The notes beneath the pieces are model-generated. The model saw only the letters and a program-made list of their open reading frames with translations, did not search any database and was not told the DNA's origin. A stretch of 12,363 bases of DNA from JACJWR01 sp044326505 (GTDB lineage Bacteria; Actinomycetota; Actinomycetes; S36-B12; UBA10799). Location of the stretch: positions 1 to 12,363 of the forward strand of contig JBIRBF010000076.1 in the NCBI GenBank assembly GCA_044326505.1. The letters are read 5' to 3'. Positions 1 through 6,558 of the stretch are shown here, piece by piece. Position 1 is the stretch's first letter; each line of letters begins with the position of its first letter. Made by a program: the position numbers and the translations under genes.

Positions 1-672
1 CACGCCACCGGCGGACACGAGGACCGTGCGTCCGCCCACGGCCAGCGCTCCAGCGTGGGCGGCCGCATCAATGCCGTACGCACCACCGGACACGATGGTC
101 CATCCGAACAGCGCCAGGTCGGCGGCCAGCGTCTCGGCCTGCACTCTGCCGTAGGGACTGCAGGCCCGTGCCCCCACGACGGAAACGGAACGGATCAGGC
201 TCTCGCGCAGCTTCCCACCCCGCACCCAGAGCAGCAGCGGCGCACCCGGGCCCAGGTCGCCCAACTGACTGGGCCAACCGGTGTCGCCGGGAAGGACGCA
301 GCGCGCCGCTACCTTGCGGGCCCGATCGACCTGGTCGGCGACCGCAGCTGCCAGGTCGGCACCGGAACGGCGGGGAACGCGATACCGGGCAAGCTCTGCG
401 GCCGCGCGTCGGGCACCGCTCTCGGAGACCAGCGAGGCGACATCCTTGTCACCAGCCTCGCTCAAGAGGCTGAGGGCAATGCGGGCCCGCAGCTCCTCAG
501 CCCTTTGTGAGGACGGCCGACCGCCAGTCGGCCGCGGGCGTTGTGACCCGGCGCCCTTATCTACCTGTTCAACCGCTTCGGTGTCAGCACGGAGGGCGTC
601 ACCGGTGTCGGAACCGGTGTCGGCCAGTGGATCGGGGTCGGGGTCAAGGTGATCGATGGGCAGCTGGGTCAT
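1..672 (-). CDS. dprA: DprA, DNA processing protein (3' end cut by window edge)
   Basis: DprA binds incoming single-stranded DNA and loads RecA during natural transformation. The window holds the first 224 codons; the C-terminus lies beyond the left edge. Residues 1-50 are acidic and low in complexity. A helical stretch reading RIALSLLSEAGD follows near residue 65, and then the Rossmann-like DNA-binding core: VGARACSPYG (the family's GxRxxSxYG motif) and SGGAYGIDAAAH (the SGxxxGID..AH motif), ending in the GGRTVLVSAGGV strand at the edge. The start is the ATG at 672. The frame stays open upstream to the comM stop at 780 but has no ATG, GTG or TTG there, so this is the first possible start. 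Only a weak purine-rich stretch (AAGAGAG) precedes it. It sits 105 nt after comM and is probably co-transcribed with it. Family identity is clear. Competence of this organism is not shown; DprA is widespread in bacteria not known to be transformable. Confidence 0.93.
   Translation of the reverse strand, partial: MTQLPIDHLDPDPDPLADTGSDTGDALRADTEAVEQVDKGAGSQRPRPTGGRPSSQRAEELRARIALSLLSEAGDKDVASLVSESGARRAAAELARYRVPRRSGADLAAAVADQVDRARKVAARCVLPGDTGWPSQLGDLGPGAPLLLWVRGGKLRESLIRSVSVVGARACSPYGRVQAETLAADLALFGWTIVSGGAYGIDAAAHAGALAVGGRTVLVSAGGV
601..624. repeat. Short 12-nt tandem duplication inside dprA
   Basis: Two adjacent 12-nt units, ACCGGTGTCGGA and ACCGGTGTCGGC, match at 11 of 12 positions. They encode part of the acidic, low-complexity N-terminus of DprA (the residues around ADTGSDTGDA). 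Most likely this is simple slippage expansion in a poorly constrained region. No regulatory role is suggested. Confidence 0.5.
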
Positions 673-777
673 GGCTCGCTCTCTTGCCGGAGTCGGACGG
701 AGTCGGTCGGGGTGGAAACGGGCTGCGAGGCGGCTGACGGTGCGGCGATGACCGGAAGGCGCGGCCTGGTGGACGGC

Positions 778-2337
778 TCACAGCGCCCACTCCTGCGCAT
801 TCCGCAGATCGATCGCCATCCCCAGGTCGCCCGACGTGGGGTGGGGCGCACCGCGCAGATCGGCAATCGTCCACGCCACCCTGAGGCAGAGGTCGAGGCC
901 CCGGATCGACTCCCTGGAGTTGGCCGCTCGGTCCAGCGCCTGCTGAAGCTCCGTTGGCACGGGCCAGTTGCGCCTCACCTCGTGGGCGGGCACGGCGGCG
1001 TTCGTCGCCCAGGGAGTGCCGGCGAGCCGACGCCCGGACCGGTCCCGCGCCGCGGCGACGCGTCCGCGCGCCTGAGCGGAGGACTCGGACCCACCGGTGA
1101 GCCCTGCCAGCTCTGCCGCCGTCGGCCGGCGCAGGGTCACCCTCACGTCCACCCGATCGAGCAACGGGCCGGTCAGCCGAGCCAGGTACCGACGGCGCTG
1201 GACGGAGCTGCACCCGCAGGGGCGCCCCGTGGTGTCCAGCGCCCGGCCGCAGGGGCACGGGTTGGTGGCCATCACCAGCTGGAAGCGGGCCGGGAGATCG
1301 ACTTGGAACCCGGCGCGGGCCACCGACACCGTGCGGGTCTCCATTGCCTGGCGCAGAGCGTCGAGGGCCTGGGCCGAAAACTCCGCAGCCTCGTCCAGGA
1401 AGAGGACCCCGCCATGGGCTCGGGTCGCCAGGCCGATGCGCGGACGGTCCACCGCACCCCCGCCCACCAGGGCGACGTCCGAAGCCGAGTGGTGCGGCCG
1501 ACATATGGGCGGTCTGCGGACGAGGCCCGGCGGCCCTTCGGGTCGGGTGAGGGCCCTGATCGCCGAAGCCACCAATGCTTCCTCGTCGGTGAGGTCCGGC
1601 AGGAGCGAAGGGAGCCGGGCCGCGATGAGCGTCTTGCCGACACCGGCCGGGCCCGACAGACACAAGTGGTGGCCGCCGGCCGCGGCCACCACCAGGGCCT
1701 CGCGCGCCTCGTCCTGGCCCCGAACATCAGCGAGGTCCGGCTCCGATTCGGCGATGTGCCCGACGGGCTCTGATCCGGGGTCCACCGGCCTGCGGGCCTC
1801 CTCGGCCGCGATGGCCTCCTCATCACCGCGGAGTACGGCCCATAGGTGTCGCAGCGACACCACTGGCAGGACGTCCAGGCCGGCAACCAGCGCGGCCTCG
1901 ACCCGATTGCTCCACGGCACGACAAGCCGGCTCATCGCACCGGAGCGGGCGGCGATGGCCGCCGGCAGCACCGTCCCCACCGGCCGCACCGCGCCATCGA
2001 GCCCCAACTCGCCCACGAACATCCAGTTGGCCAGGCACTCCGGATCCGGCAGCGAATTGGCCGCGCTGAGCACCGCGACCGCGATCCCCAGATCCAGGCC
2101 GGATCCGCGCTTGGGGAGCGAGGCCGGGCTGAGTCCTACCGTGATCCGTCCCGTCGGCCACACCAAGCCGGAGCTCGACGCGGCAGCCCGGACGCGATCG
2201 CGCGACTCGCTGACCGCTGCGTCGGGCAGACCCACCATGTGCCACTGCGGCAACCCGGCAGCGATGTGCGCCTCTACCCGCACCTGGTGGGCCGCCACGC
2301 CGAGTACGACTGCCGTGGTCGATCTGCCTGTCGCCAT
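778..2337 (-). CDS. comM: ComM/YifB family AAA+ ATPase (Mg-chelatase-like)
   Basis: A 519-aa protein of the YifB/ComM family, hexameric AAA+ helicases known in other bacteria to drive branch migration when transformed DNA is integrated. The N-terminal ChlI (Lon-protease-like fold) domain spans about residues 15-165. Walker A is GPAGVGKT at 229-236 and Walker B is GGVLFLDEAAEF at 309-320. ATNPCPCG at 357-364 and the CGCSSVQRRRYL/GPLLDRVDV block near 375-398 are family hallmarks, and the C-terminal Mg-chelatase domain runs to the end. Length is normal for the family. The usual RPFRxPHH stretch is altered here to PPICRPHH, ending about residue 283. The ATG at 2337 shares one base with the yraN stop (TGATG) and has GGGGTG about 6 nt upstream. 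A GTG two codons earlier (2343) is possible but less likely. Despite sequence similarity to chelatase subunits, a magnesium chelatase role is unlikely: no chlH or chlD partner is nearby. Confidence 0.95.
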   Translation of the reverse strand: MATGRSTTAVVLGVAAHQVRVEAHIAAGLPQWHMVGLPDAAVSESRDRVRAAASSSGLVWPTGRITVGLSPASLPKRGSGLDLGIAVAVLSAANSLPDPECLANWMFVGELGLDGAVRPVGTVLPAAIAARSGAMSRLVVPWSNRVEAALVAGLDVLPVVSLRHLWAVLRGDEEAIAAEEARRPVDPGSEPVGHIAESEPDLADVRGQDEAREALVVAAAGGHHLCLSGPAGVGKTLIAARLPSLLPDLTDEEALVASAIRALTRPEGPPGLVRRPPICRPHHSASDVALVGGGAVDRPRIGLATRAHGGVLFLDEAAEFSAQALDALRQAMETRTVSVARAGFQVDLPARFQLVMATNPCPCGRALDTTGRPCGCSSVQRRRYLARLTGPLLDRVDVRVTLRRPTAAELAGLTGGSESSAQARGRVAAARDRSGRRLAGTPWATNAAVPAHEVRRNWPVPTELQQALDRAANSRESIRGLDLCLRVAWTIADLRGAPHPTSGDLGMAIDLRNAQEWAL

Positions 2338-2729
2338 CAGCACACCCCGATCAGGTGGCGAACTCTGGGCGCCCCGCGCCGATGGATCTCCACCGCGACG
2401 ACGTCGATGCGCACCACCGACATCACCCGCGGCAACTCATCGCGATCGCACTGGCGCAGCCACTCGGCGGCGAGCCGGCGCAGCCGGCGCACCTTCTCGG
2501 GTGTGACGGCTTCCTCCGGCGAGCCGAAGGTCGCCGAGGTGCGGGTCTTGACCTCGCACAACACGAGGGCGTCGCCGTCGGCGGCGATGATGTCGGCCTC
2601 CCAGCGCCCGGAGCGCCAGTTGCGCTCGAGCACCCGCATCCCGCACCCGGCCAAATATCGGCAGGCCACGTCCTCGCCGTAGCGGCCGATCGCCGCCCGC
2701 CTGTTGCCCCCACGCGGCGGAGAATCCAC
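2337..2729 (-). CDS. yraN: YraN/UPF0102 family nuclease-like protein
   Basis: A 130-aa UPF0102 protein with a restriction-endonuclease-like fold; its role is not well defined, though it often lies beside comM and dprA as here. Visible marks are GRYGED at 15-20, ERNWRSGRWEADIIAADG with the acidic pair E44 and D46, and EVKTRT from about residue 59, together resembling the PD-(D/E)xK active site. The basic helix EKVRRLRRLAAEWL and the IDVVAVE strand follow. I chose the GTG at 2729 because AGGGGG lies about 8 nt upstream and because it gives the family's usual length. A GTG at 2759 would add ten residues but has no ribosome binding site and lies inside a large palindrome. The stop overlaps the comM start by one base, indicating translational coupling. 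Family identity is secure; function is unknown. Confidence 0.9.
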   Translation of the reverse strand: MDSPPRGGNRRAAIGRYGEDVACRYLAGCGMRVLERNWRSGRWEADIIAADGDALVLCEVKTRTSATFGSPEEAVTPEKVRRLRRLAAEWLRQCDRDELPRVMSVVRIDVVAVEIHRRGAPRVRHLIGVC

Positions 2730-2738
2730 CGGCACCAC

Positions 2739-2767
2739 CCCCTGCAGTGCAGCCTGCACTGCAGGGG
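2739..2767. repeat. Perfect inverted repeat, 14-nt arms around one base, at the yraN translation start
   Basis: The arm CCCCTGCAGTGCAG at 2739-2752 and its exact reverse complement CTGCACTGCAGGGG at 2754-2767 flank a single C at 2753. It lies in the 89-nt gap between the DUF2469 gene and yraN. On the coding strand, the downstream arm ends in CAGGGG, which forms the likely yraN ribosome binding site. The element could be an operator bound by a dimeric regulator, or an RNA hairpin that hides the ribosome binding site. No T-tract follows on the minus strand, so a plain intrinsic terminator is unlikely. No known operator consensus was recognised. Confidence 0.85.
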
Positions 2768-2795
2768 ACGGCGAGCGGAAGCCTCTGGGTCAACC

Positions 2796-2804
2796 TGTGG
2801 ATAA
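2796..2804 (-). promoter_or_regulatory. Consensus DnaA box (single copy)
   Basis: The minus strand reads TTATCCACA, the exact classical DnaA box, in the DUF2469-yraN gap and about 28 nt from the large palindrome. It is followed by GGTTGACCC. I noticed no cluster of boxes, and dnaA, dnaN and rpmH are absent, so this is not an origin. A lone box could titrate DnaA, regulate the yraN-comM-dprA genes, or be chance. The sequence match is certain; function is inferred. Confidence 0.4.
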
Positions 2805-2818
2805 CCCGGTCTGCGGGA

Positions 2819-3142
2819 CTAGCCCCTCGTCGGCGGCGCGGGGGGCTCCAGCGCGCCCGGGTCGAGCTCCTCGACGTTGACATCCTTGAAGGTCAAGACC
2901 TTCACCCGTTTGACGAACCGCGACTGCCGATAGATGTCCCAGACCCAGGCGTCGGCGAGCACGACTTCGAAGAACACCTCACCGCCGTCGGTGGCCTTGA
3001 CCCGGACGTCGGCCTCATTGGCCAGGTAGAAGCGCCGCTCGGTCTCGACGACGAAGCGGAACAGCCGCACCACGTCGCGGTACTCCCGGTACAGCGCGAG
3101 CTCGATCTCGCTCTCGTACTGCTCCAGATCCTCAACGCCCAT
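2819..3142 (-). CDS. DUF2469 family protein (conserved actinobacterial small protein)
   Basis: A 107-aa protein of the actinobacterial DUF2469 family; the mycobacterial relative lies in the same rnhB-yraN neighbourhood. Visible conserved stretches are MGVEDLEQYESEIELALYRE at the start, VVETERRFYLAN at 31-42, LADAWVWDIYR at 62-72 and RVKVLTFKDVNVEEL near 79-93. The last 15 residues are proline-rich and variable. There is no signal peptide, membrane segment or catalytic motif, and the protein looks soluble and acidic. The ATG at 3142 is chosen because it matches the family start and has GAGG 6 nt upstream; the frame is open further, into rnhB, but without family similarity. It lies 113 nt after rnhB, the longest gap in the lepB-to-yraN stretch, holding only a small GC-rich inverted repeat just after the rnhB stop (3242-3254). 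Molecular function is unknown. Confidence 0.92.
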   Translation of the reverse strand: MGVEDLEQYESEIELALYREYRDVVRLFRFVVETERRFYLANEADVRVKATDGGEVFFEVVLADAWVWDIYRQSRFVKRVKVLTFKDVNVEELDPGALEPPAPPTRG

Positions 3143-3255
3143 GTCGCACCTCGCCCTCACGCATCCTGCGGCCCTCGGCCGCGCCATGGCGACGACAGTA
3201 CCCAGTGCTACGGCGGGCTCCGCGCCCGACGCGGTCGATCGCGCGCGACGCGCGG

Positions 3256-3915
3256 CTATGGCAGGAGGTTCCAGCTGTGTCGATGGTGCGGCGTGAGCCC
3301 CAGGCGCTCGATCGCACTGCGATGCGCGGGCGAGGCGTAGCCGCTGTTCTCCGCCCACCCGTAGTCGGGGAACTGCACAGAGAGCTGAGCCATGAGTCCG
3401 TCCCGCGTCGTCTTGGCCAGGATGCTCGCAGCTGCGACCGCCGAGCAAGTGAGATCGGCGCGCACTACGGGGACGACTGGCACGGCGAGCCCGATCGAAC
3501 CGTCCGCCGGCGTCCCAGAGAGGTAGTCGTGGCTGCCGTCGAGCAGGACGCCCTCAGGCATCCGGGGCAGGTGCGCCATCGCACGCAGCGCGGCAACGCG
3601 GAGGGCCCCGATGATCCCCCACGAATCGATCTCGACCGAGCTCGCATGCCCGACCGCCCACGCCGGGGCCCAGCGCCGGATGAGCGGCACGAGCGCGCTG
3701 CGCCGCTTGGGCGTGAGCAGTTTGGCGTCGCGCACCCCCAGCGGAGCCGGAGCCACCGCGGGCGTCACCAGCACCACCCCAACAGTCACCGGTCCGCACA
3801 GCGCGCCACGACCGACCTCATCCACGCACGCCAACGCGAACCAGCCGCGCTCGCGCAACAGACTCCGCTCGCGGCGCAGTGTGGGCCGCGAAGCCGAAGC
3901 ACGTGCCGGGCTCAC
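3256..3915 (-). CDS. rnhB: Ribonuclease HII
   Basis: A 219-aa cytoplasmic endonuclease that cuts the RNA strand of RNA/DNA hybrids and starts removal of single ribonucleotides from DNA. The DEVGRG motif gives the first two catalytic acids, D32 and E33. D126 in LLDG and D154 in VRADLTCS complete the DEDD set. DAKLLTPKRR (63-72) matches the substrate-contacting DSKKL region, AAASILAKTTRD (161-172) is the family helix, and the C-terminus HRHSWNLLP matches the usual HRxSF end. The GTG at 3915 overlaps the lepB stop by 4 nt (GTGA), with GGGAG about 10 nt upstream. This indicates coupled translation with the upstream signal peptidase. The longer open frame into lepB has no family similarity and is rejected. 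Confidence 0.95.
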   Translation of the reverse strand: MSPARASASRPTLRRERSLLRERGWFALACVDEVGRGALCGPVTVGVVLVTPAVAPAPLGVRDAKLLTPKRRSALVPLIRRWAPAWAVGHASSVEIDSWGIIGALRVAALRAMAHLPRMPEGVLLDGSHDYLSGTPADGSIGLAVPVVPVVRADLTCSAVAAASILAKTTRDGLMAQLSVQFPDYGWAENSGYASPAHRSAIERLGLTPHHRHSWNLLP

Positions 3916-4679
3916 GGAACAGCGGCTCCCGCCGTCGGCTCTGGCGCCGGCCCCGACCCAACCTGCGACTTCGCGTCGATCGCCGGGTCGTCGAAGGGCA
4001 CCGAGGGGACGGTGTGCCACGCGAATCGGTCGAACGGCCATACCGTGACAAACACGTTGCCGACGACGTTGTCCACTGGGACGCCGCCGGAGTTGTCCCG
4101 CAGGTGGTAGCGGCTGTCGGCGGACTCGGGCCGGTTGTCGCCCATGACGAACACCGCGCCCTCGGGCACGACGATGTCGAACTGCACCTGGTCGGTGGCC
4201 ACTCCGGGCTTCAGGTACGGCTCGTCCAATGGCACCCCGTTGAGCATGATCCGGCCATCGGGGCTGCAGCATGCGACGCGGTCCCCGGCGATACCGATGA
4301 CGCGCTTGACCAGATCGTCGCCCTTCGACGACGGCACCAGGCCGATGAACTCCAGCGCCGTGCGGACCGGCGAGGTCGGTGCTGGGACCCGCGCCGGCAG
4401 CCAACCGCCGGGATCGGCGAAGACCACGATCTGACCGCGGTGCACGCCCGACAGGTCGGTCGTGATCTTGGAGGCCAGGATCCGATCGCTAGGCAGCAGG
4501 GTGTTCTCCATCGATTGCGACGGAACGTAGAAGGCCTGTACGAGGAACGTTCGCACCACGATGCTGAGCACGATGGCGGTGCCCAACACGATTGCGACCT
4601 CGCGCAGGAAGCGCCAGCCGGAACCCGACTTCTTGCGATGGCGCGCACCTTCGGAGGACTGGACTGCTTGCTCGGTCAT
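3912..4679 (-). CDS. lepB: Signal peptidase I (second of a tandem pair)
   Basis: A 255-aa membrane serine protease that removes signal peptides from exported proteins. A basic cytoplasmic N-terminus (RHRKK) is followed by one transmembrane segment at about 27-46, so the catalytic domain is outside the membrane. The nucleophile is S56 in VPSQSMENTL and the general base is K125 in DDLVKRVIG. The GDNRPESADSR box lies at 180-190. A vicinal cysteine pair (VACC, 137-138) lies after the lysine. The last 30 residues are proline and alanine rich. The ATG at 4679 has GGAGGTGA 9 nt upstream. It sits 46 nt after the first lepB and overlaps rnhB by 4 nt. Compared with its neighbour it has an insert between the Ser and Lys boxes (about 92-120). 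Both copies keep the full catalytic set, so they may divide substrates or expression conditions; that is inference. Confidence 0.95.
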   Translation of the reverse strand: MTEQAVQSSEGARHRKKSGSGWRFLREVAIVLGTAIVLSIVVRTFLVQAFYVPSQSMENTLLPSDRILASKITTDLSGVHRGQIVVFADPGGWLPARVPAPTSPVRTALEFIGLVPSSKGDDLVKRVIGIAGDRVACCSPDGRIMLNGVPLDEPYLKPGVATDQVQFDIVVPEGAVFVMGDNRPESADSRYHLRDNSGGVPVDNVVGNVFVTVWPFDRFAWHTVPSVPFDDPAIDAKSQVGSGPAPEPTAGAAVP

Positions 4680-4725
4680 CGCTTGGACTCACCTCCGATC
4701 GATGCTGCTCGTGCGGTTGGGCCGG

Positions 4726-5433
4726 TCAACGGACGACACGGGCACTGGCCAGCGGCCAGATCACCGCCGTCACCGTGCCCTCGACCCTCGTCAGCGGCAC
4801 GAAGCCACCGCCCGGATCGCCCAAGTGTGCCCTGCTGTCGGCCGAGTGGGGGCGATTGTCGCCCATTACCCACAACGCGCCGTCCGGGACGATCACGTCG
4901 AACGACACGTCTTCGGAGGTTCTCGGTGCGAGGTAAGGCTCGTCCATGGGCTGGCCGTTCAGCACCAGTTGGCCGTTGACGCAGCAGGCGACTCGGTCCC
5001 CTCCCACCCCAATCACACGCTTGACGTACACGACTTCGGGATGCACGGAAGGCAGGAACGATCCCCGTCCGTCGAAGGCGACGATATCGCCACGATCAAC
5101 CGTATCCAGCCTGTTGATGACCACGCGTTCACCAGCCACCAGGGCTGGGGCCATGGAGTTGGAGTCCACCGTGGCCATGGTCACCACATAGGTGTCGACC
5201 GCCACCGCCACGGCGATGCCCACCGTGATCGCGAGCAACAGCCGCAGCGGCCCGCGGGGAAGAAGCGCAGCAGCACGCCGACGCCCCCTCCCGGCTTCCG
5301 GCGCCGCCGACGTCGTGTCGTCCGAGCTCGGGGCGCCACCTTGTGGGTCAGACGTTGTCGCGGCGCTCCTTGATCTTGGCCGCCTTGCCGCGCAGGTCTC
5401 GCAGGTAGTAGAGCTTGGCCCGCCGGACGTCAC
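4726..5433 (-). CDS. lepB: Signal peptidase I (first of a tandem pair), start uncertain
   Basis: A second type I signal peptidase, 235 aa from the GTG at 5433. Visible: a basic run GRGRRR at 49-53, a transmembrane segment at about 64-86, nucleophile S93 in VDSNSMAPAL, general base K138 in VYVKRVIGVGGDRVACC (again with a vicinal Cys pair), and GDNRPHSADSR at 191-201. The catalytic part is complete and ends a few residues after the last conserved strand. The start is the problem. No in-frame ATG, GTG or TTG occurs between the rplS stop and the membrane segment. GTG 5433 therefore overlaps rplS by 86 nt and has only a GAGG 12 nt upstream. The alternative TTG at 5238 would begin inside the membrane segment, lose the basic run that orients it, and has no ribosome binding site. 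The family call is firm; the true N-terminus is not. Confidence 0.88.
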   Translation of the reverse strand: MTSGGPSSTTCETCAARRPRSRSAATTSDPQGGAPSSDDTTSAAPEAGRGRRRAAALLPRGPLRLLLAITVGIAVAVAVDTYVVTMATVDSNSMAPALVAGERVVINRLDTVDRGDIVAFDGRGSFLPSVHPEVVYVKRVIGVGGDRVACCVNGQLVLNGQPMDEPYLAPRTSEDVSFDVIVPDGALWVMGDNRPHSADSRAHLGDPGGGFVPLTRVEGTVTAVIWPLASARVVR

Positions 5434-5698
5434 CGCGACTGGCGACCTCGATCTTCTCGATCACCGGGGAGTGCAGCGGAAACGTGCGCTCCACACCGGT
5501 ACCGAAGCTGACCTTGCGCACCGTGAAAGTCTCCTGCAGGCCACCGCCTTGGCGGCGAAGCACGACGCCGGCGAAGACTTGGACGCGCGAGCGGTTGCCT
5601 TCAATGACCTTCACGTGCACCTTGAGGCTGTCGCCGGGGCGGAAGCTGGGGATGTCGTCGCGCTTGGAGACAGCGTCGAGATCGTCGAGGATGTGCAT
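5348..5698 (-). CDS. rplS: 50S ribosomal protein L19
   Basis: A 116-aa L19, a large-subunit protein at the 30S/50S interface. The whole family pattern is present: MHILDDLDAVSKRDDIPSF, then FRPGDSLKVHVKVIEGNRSR, VQVFAGVVLRRQGGG, ETFTVRKVSFGTGVERTFPL, and the basic end RRAKLYYLRDLRGKAAKIKE. Length is standard. The ATG at 5698 is preceded by GAGGAG (5705-5710) with a 6-nt gap, one of the best ribosome binding sites in the window, as expected for a highly made protein. The frame is open upstream through the intergenic region, but that part shows no conservation. It follows trmD after 113 nt containing a foldable element, and its last codons overlap the apparent start of lepB. Confidence 0.97.
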   Translation of the reverse strand: MHILDDLDAVSKRDDIPSFRPGDSLKVHVKVIEGNRSRVQVFAGVVLRRQGGGLQETFTVRKVSFGTGVERTFPLHSPVIEKIEVASRGDVRRAKLYYLRDLRGKAAKIKERRDNV

Positions 5699-5753
5699 GC
5701 GGAACTCCTCGTGGCACGCCGCAGATCGCACCACAGACGGTGGATGAAATCGA

Positions 5754-5807
5754 CTGTCCAGGAAGGCGCCGGCGGCCCTCTGCGGCAGGCCGTCCGGCGT
5801 TGGACAG
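5754..5807 (-). other. Foldable RNA element in the trmD-rplS gap (possible L19 leader or processing site)
   Basis: Three nested pairings can form in the transcript. The outer arms CTGTCCA (5754-5760) and TGGACAG (5801-5807) pair perfectly over 7 bp. Inside, GCCGG (5768-5772) pairs with CCGGC (5794-5798) and GGCC (5774-5777) with GGCC (5788-5791), leaving a 10-nt terminal loop. The element starts 4 nt after the trmD stop and ends 55 nt before rplS. No T-tract follows, so it does not look like a standard terminator. It could be a stability or processing element that lets L19 be made in excess over TrmD, or an L19 autoregulatory leader. Pairing is visible; function is inferred and no known leader class was recognised. 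Confidence 0.4.
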
Positions 5808-5811
5808 AGAC

Positions 5812-6552
5812 TTAGTCTGTCACATCCGGCGCCGTGGGCGACTGTGGGCCTCTTCCGGGACCGCCGAGCAGCTCCGGGCGCATGACACGCGTGCGGGCGA
5901 TCGATTCCTCGGCCCGCCACCGGTCCACCGCCCCGTGATCTCCCGAGCGCAGCACGGCGGGCACCTCGAGGCCGCGCCAGACTGGCGGCCGGGTGTACAC
6001 CGGGCCCTCGAGCACCGCTCCAGAGCGGTCCGGGGCGAAGGAGTCATCGGCGGCGCTGGCCTCGTTACCGAGAACCCCCGGGAGCAGTCGGGCGAGGGCC
6101 TCCACCATGAGCAGCACAGCTACCTCGCCGCCGGCGAGCACGACGTCGCCGACGCTGTACTCGAGCACCTGCAGGCGCGTCGAGTAGTGCTCTGCGACCC
6201 GGGAGTCGATCCCCTCGTAGCGGCCGCAAGCGAACACGAGTCGGTCGCGGGCCGCAAGTTCCGCGGCAGCCGACTGGTCGAAACGTCGACCGGAGGGGGT
6301 GGGGATCACCAGCGCGGGCGCGGCGTCGTCGATGACATCGTCGAGCGCGGCGCCCCACACATCGGCCCGCATCACCATGCCGGGGCCACCGCCGTACGGA
6401 GCGTCATCCACGGTGCGATGCCGATCGCGAGCCCAAGACCGCAAGTCGTGCACTGAAACGTCGAGCACACCGGCACGTCGGGCCTTGCCCACGAGCGACA
6501 GGTCCAGGGGCGCCAGGTACTCGGGGAAGATCGTGATGACGTCGATCTGCAT
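5812..6552 (-). CDS. trmD: tRNA (guanine-N1-)-methyltransferase TrmD
   Basis: TrmD (246 aa) methylates G37 beside the anticodon of tRNAs reading CNN codons, using S-adenosylmethionine; the mark prevents +1 frameshifting. The N-terminal SPOUT domain begins MQIDVITIFPEY and holds PYGGGPGMVM at 52-61. The trefoil-knot cofactor site is made by LVFACGRYEGIDSRV (105-119) and YSVGDVVLAGGEVA (132-145), followed by ARLLPGVLGNEAS and the catalytic-loop Asp in DDSFAPD near residue 170. LEGPVYTRPPVWRGLEVPAVLRSGDH is the C-terminal tRNA-binding start; in no position is a key residue missing. The ATG at 6552 lies 6 nt after the rimM stop, with AGGA overlapping that stop (TAGGA). This shows close coupling with rimM. 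Length is usual. Confidence 0.97.
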   Translation of the reverse strand: MQIDVITIFPEYLAPLDLSLVGKARRAGVLDVSVHDLRSWARDRHRTVDDAPYGGGPGMVMRADVWGAALDDVIDDAAPALVIPTPSGRRFDQSAAAELAARDRLVFACGRYEGIDSRVAEHYSTRLQVLEYSVGDVVLAGGEVAVLLMVEALARLLPGVLGNEASAADDSFAPDRSGAVLEGPVYTRPPVWRGLEVPAVLRSGDHGAVDRWRAEESIARTRVMRPELLGGPGRGPQSPTAPDVTD

Positions 6553-6558
6553 GGCGTC

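Noticed and set aside
673..780. In-phase open stretch from the comM TGA to the dprA ATG, suggesting stop read-through into a ComM-DprA fusion
   Set aside because: Thirty-five stop-free codons are quite likely by chance at this GC content. There is no conserved protein sequence in the gap and both genes are separate, complete families elsewhere.
649..2506. Long plus-strand open frames opposite comM (374 and 469 codons)
   Set aside because: They are antisense shadows in high-GC DNA; the minus frame encodes a complete ComM with all motifs, and the plus translations show Arg/Pro/Gly-rich composition with no family features.
2739..2820. Possible replication origin from a DnaA box next to a palindrome
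   Set aside because: I noticed only one box, there is no AT-rich unwinding region, and dnaA, dnaN and rpmH are absent.
3143..3255. Promoter for the DUF2469 gene (TACTGT -10-like block) and a terminator from CGCGCG repeats after rnhB
   Set aside because: The -10-like block has no acceptable -35 partner and the 6-nt repeats have a one-base centre and no U-run; in GC-rich DNA both are expected by chance.
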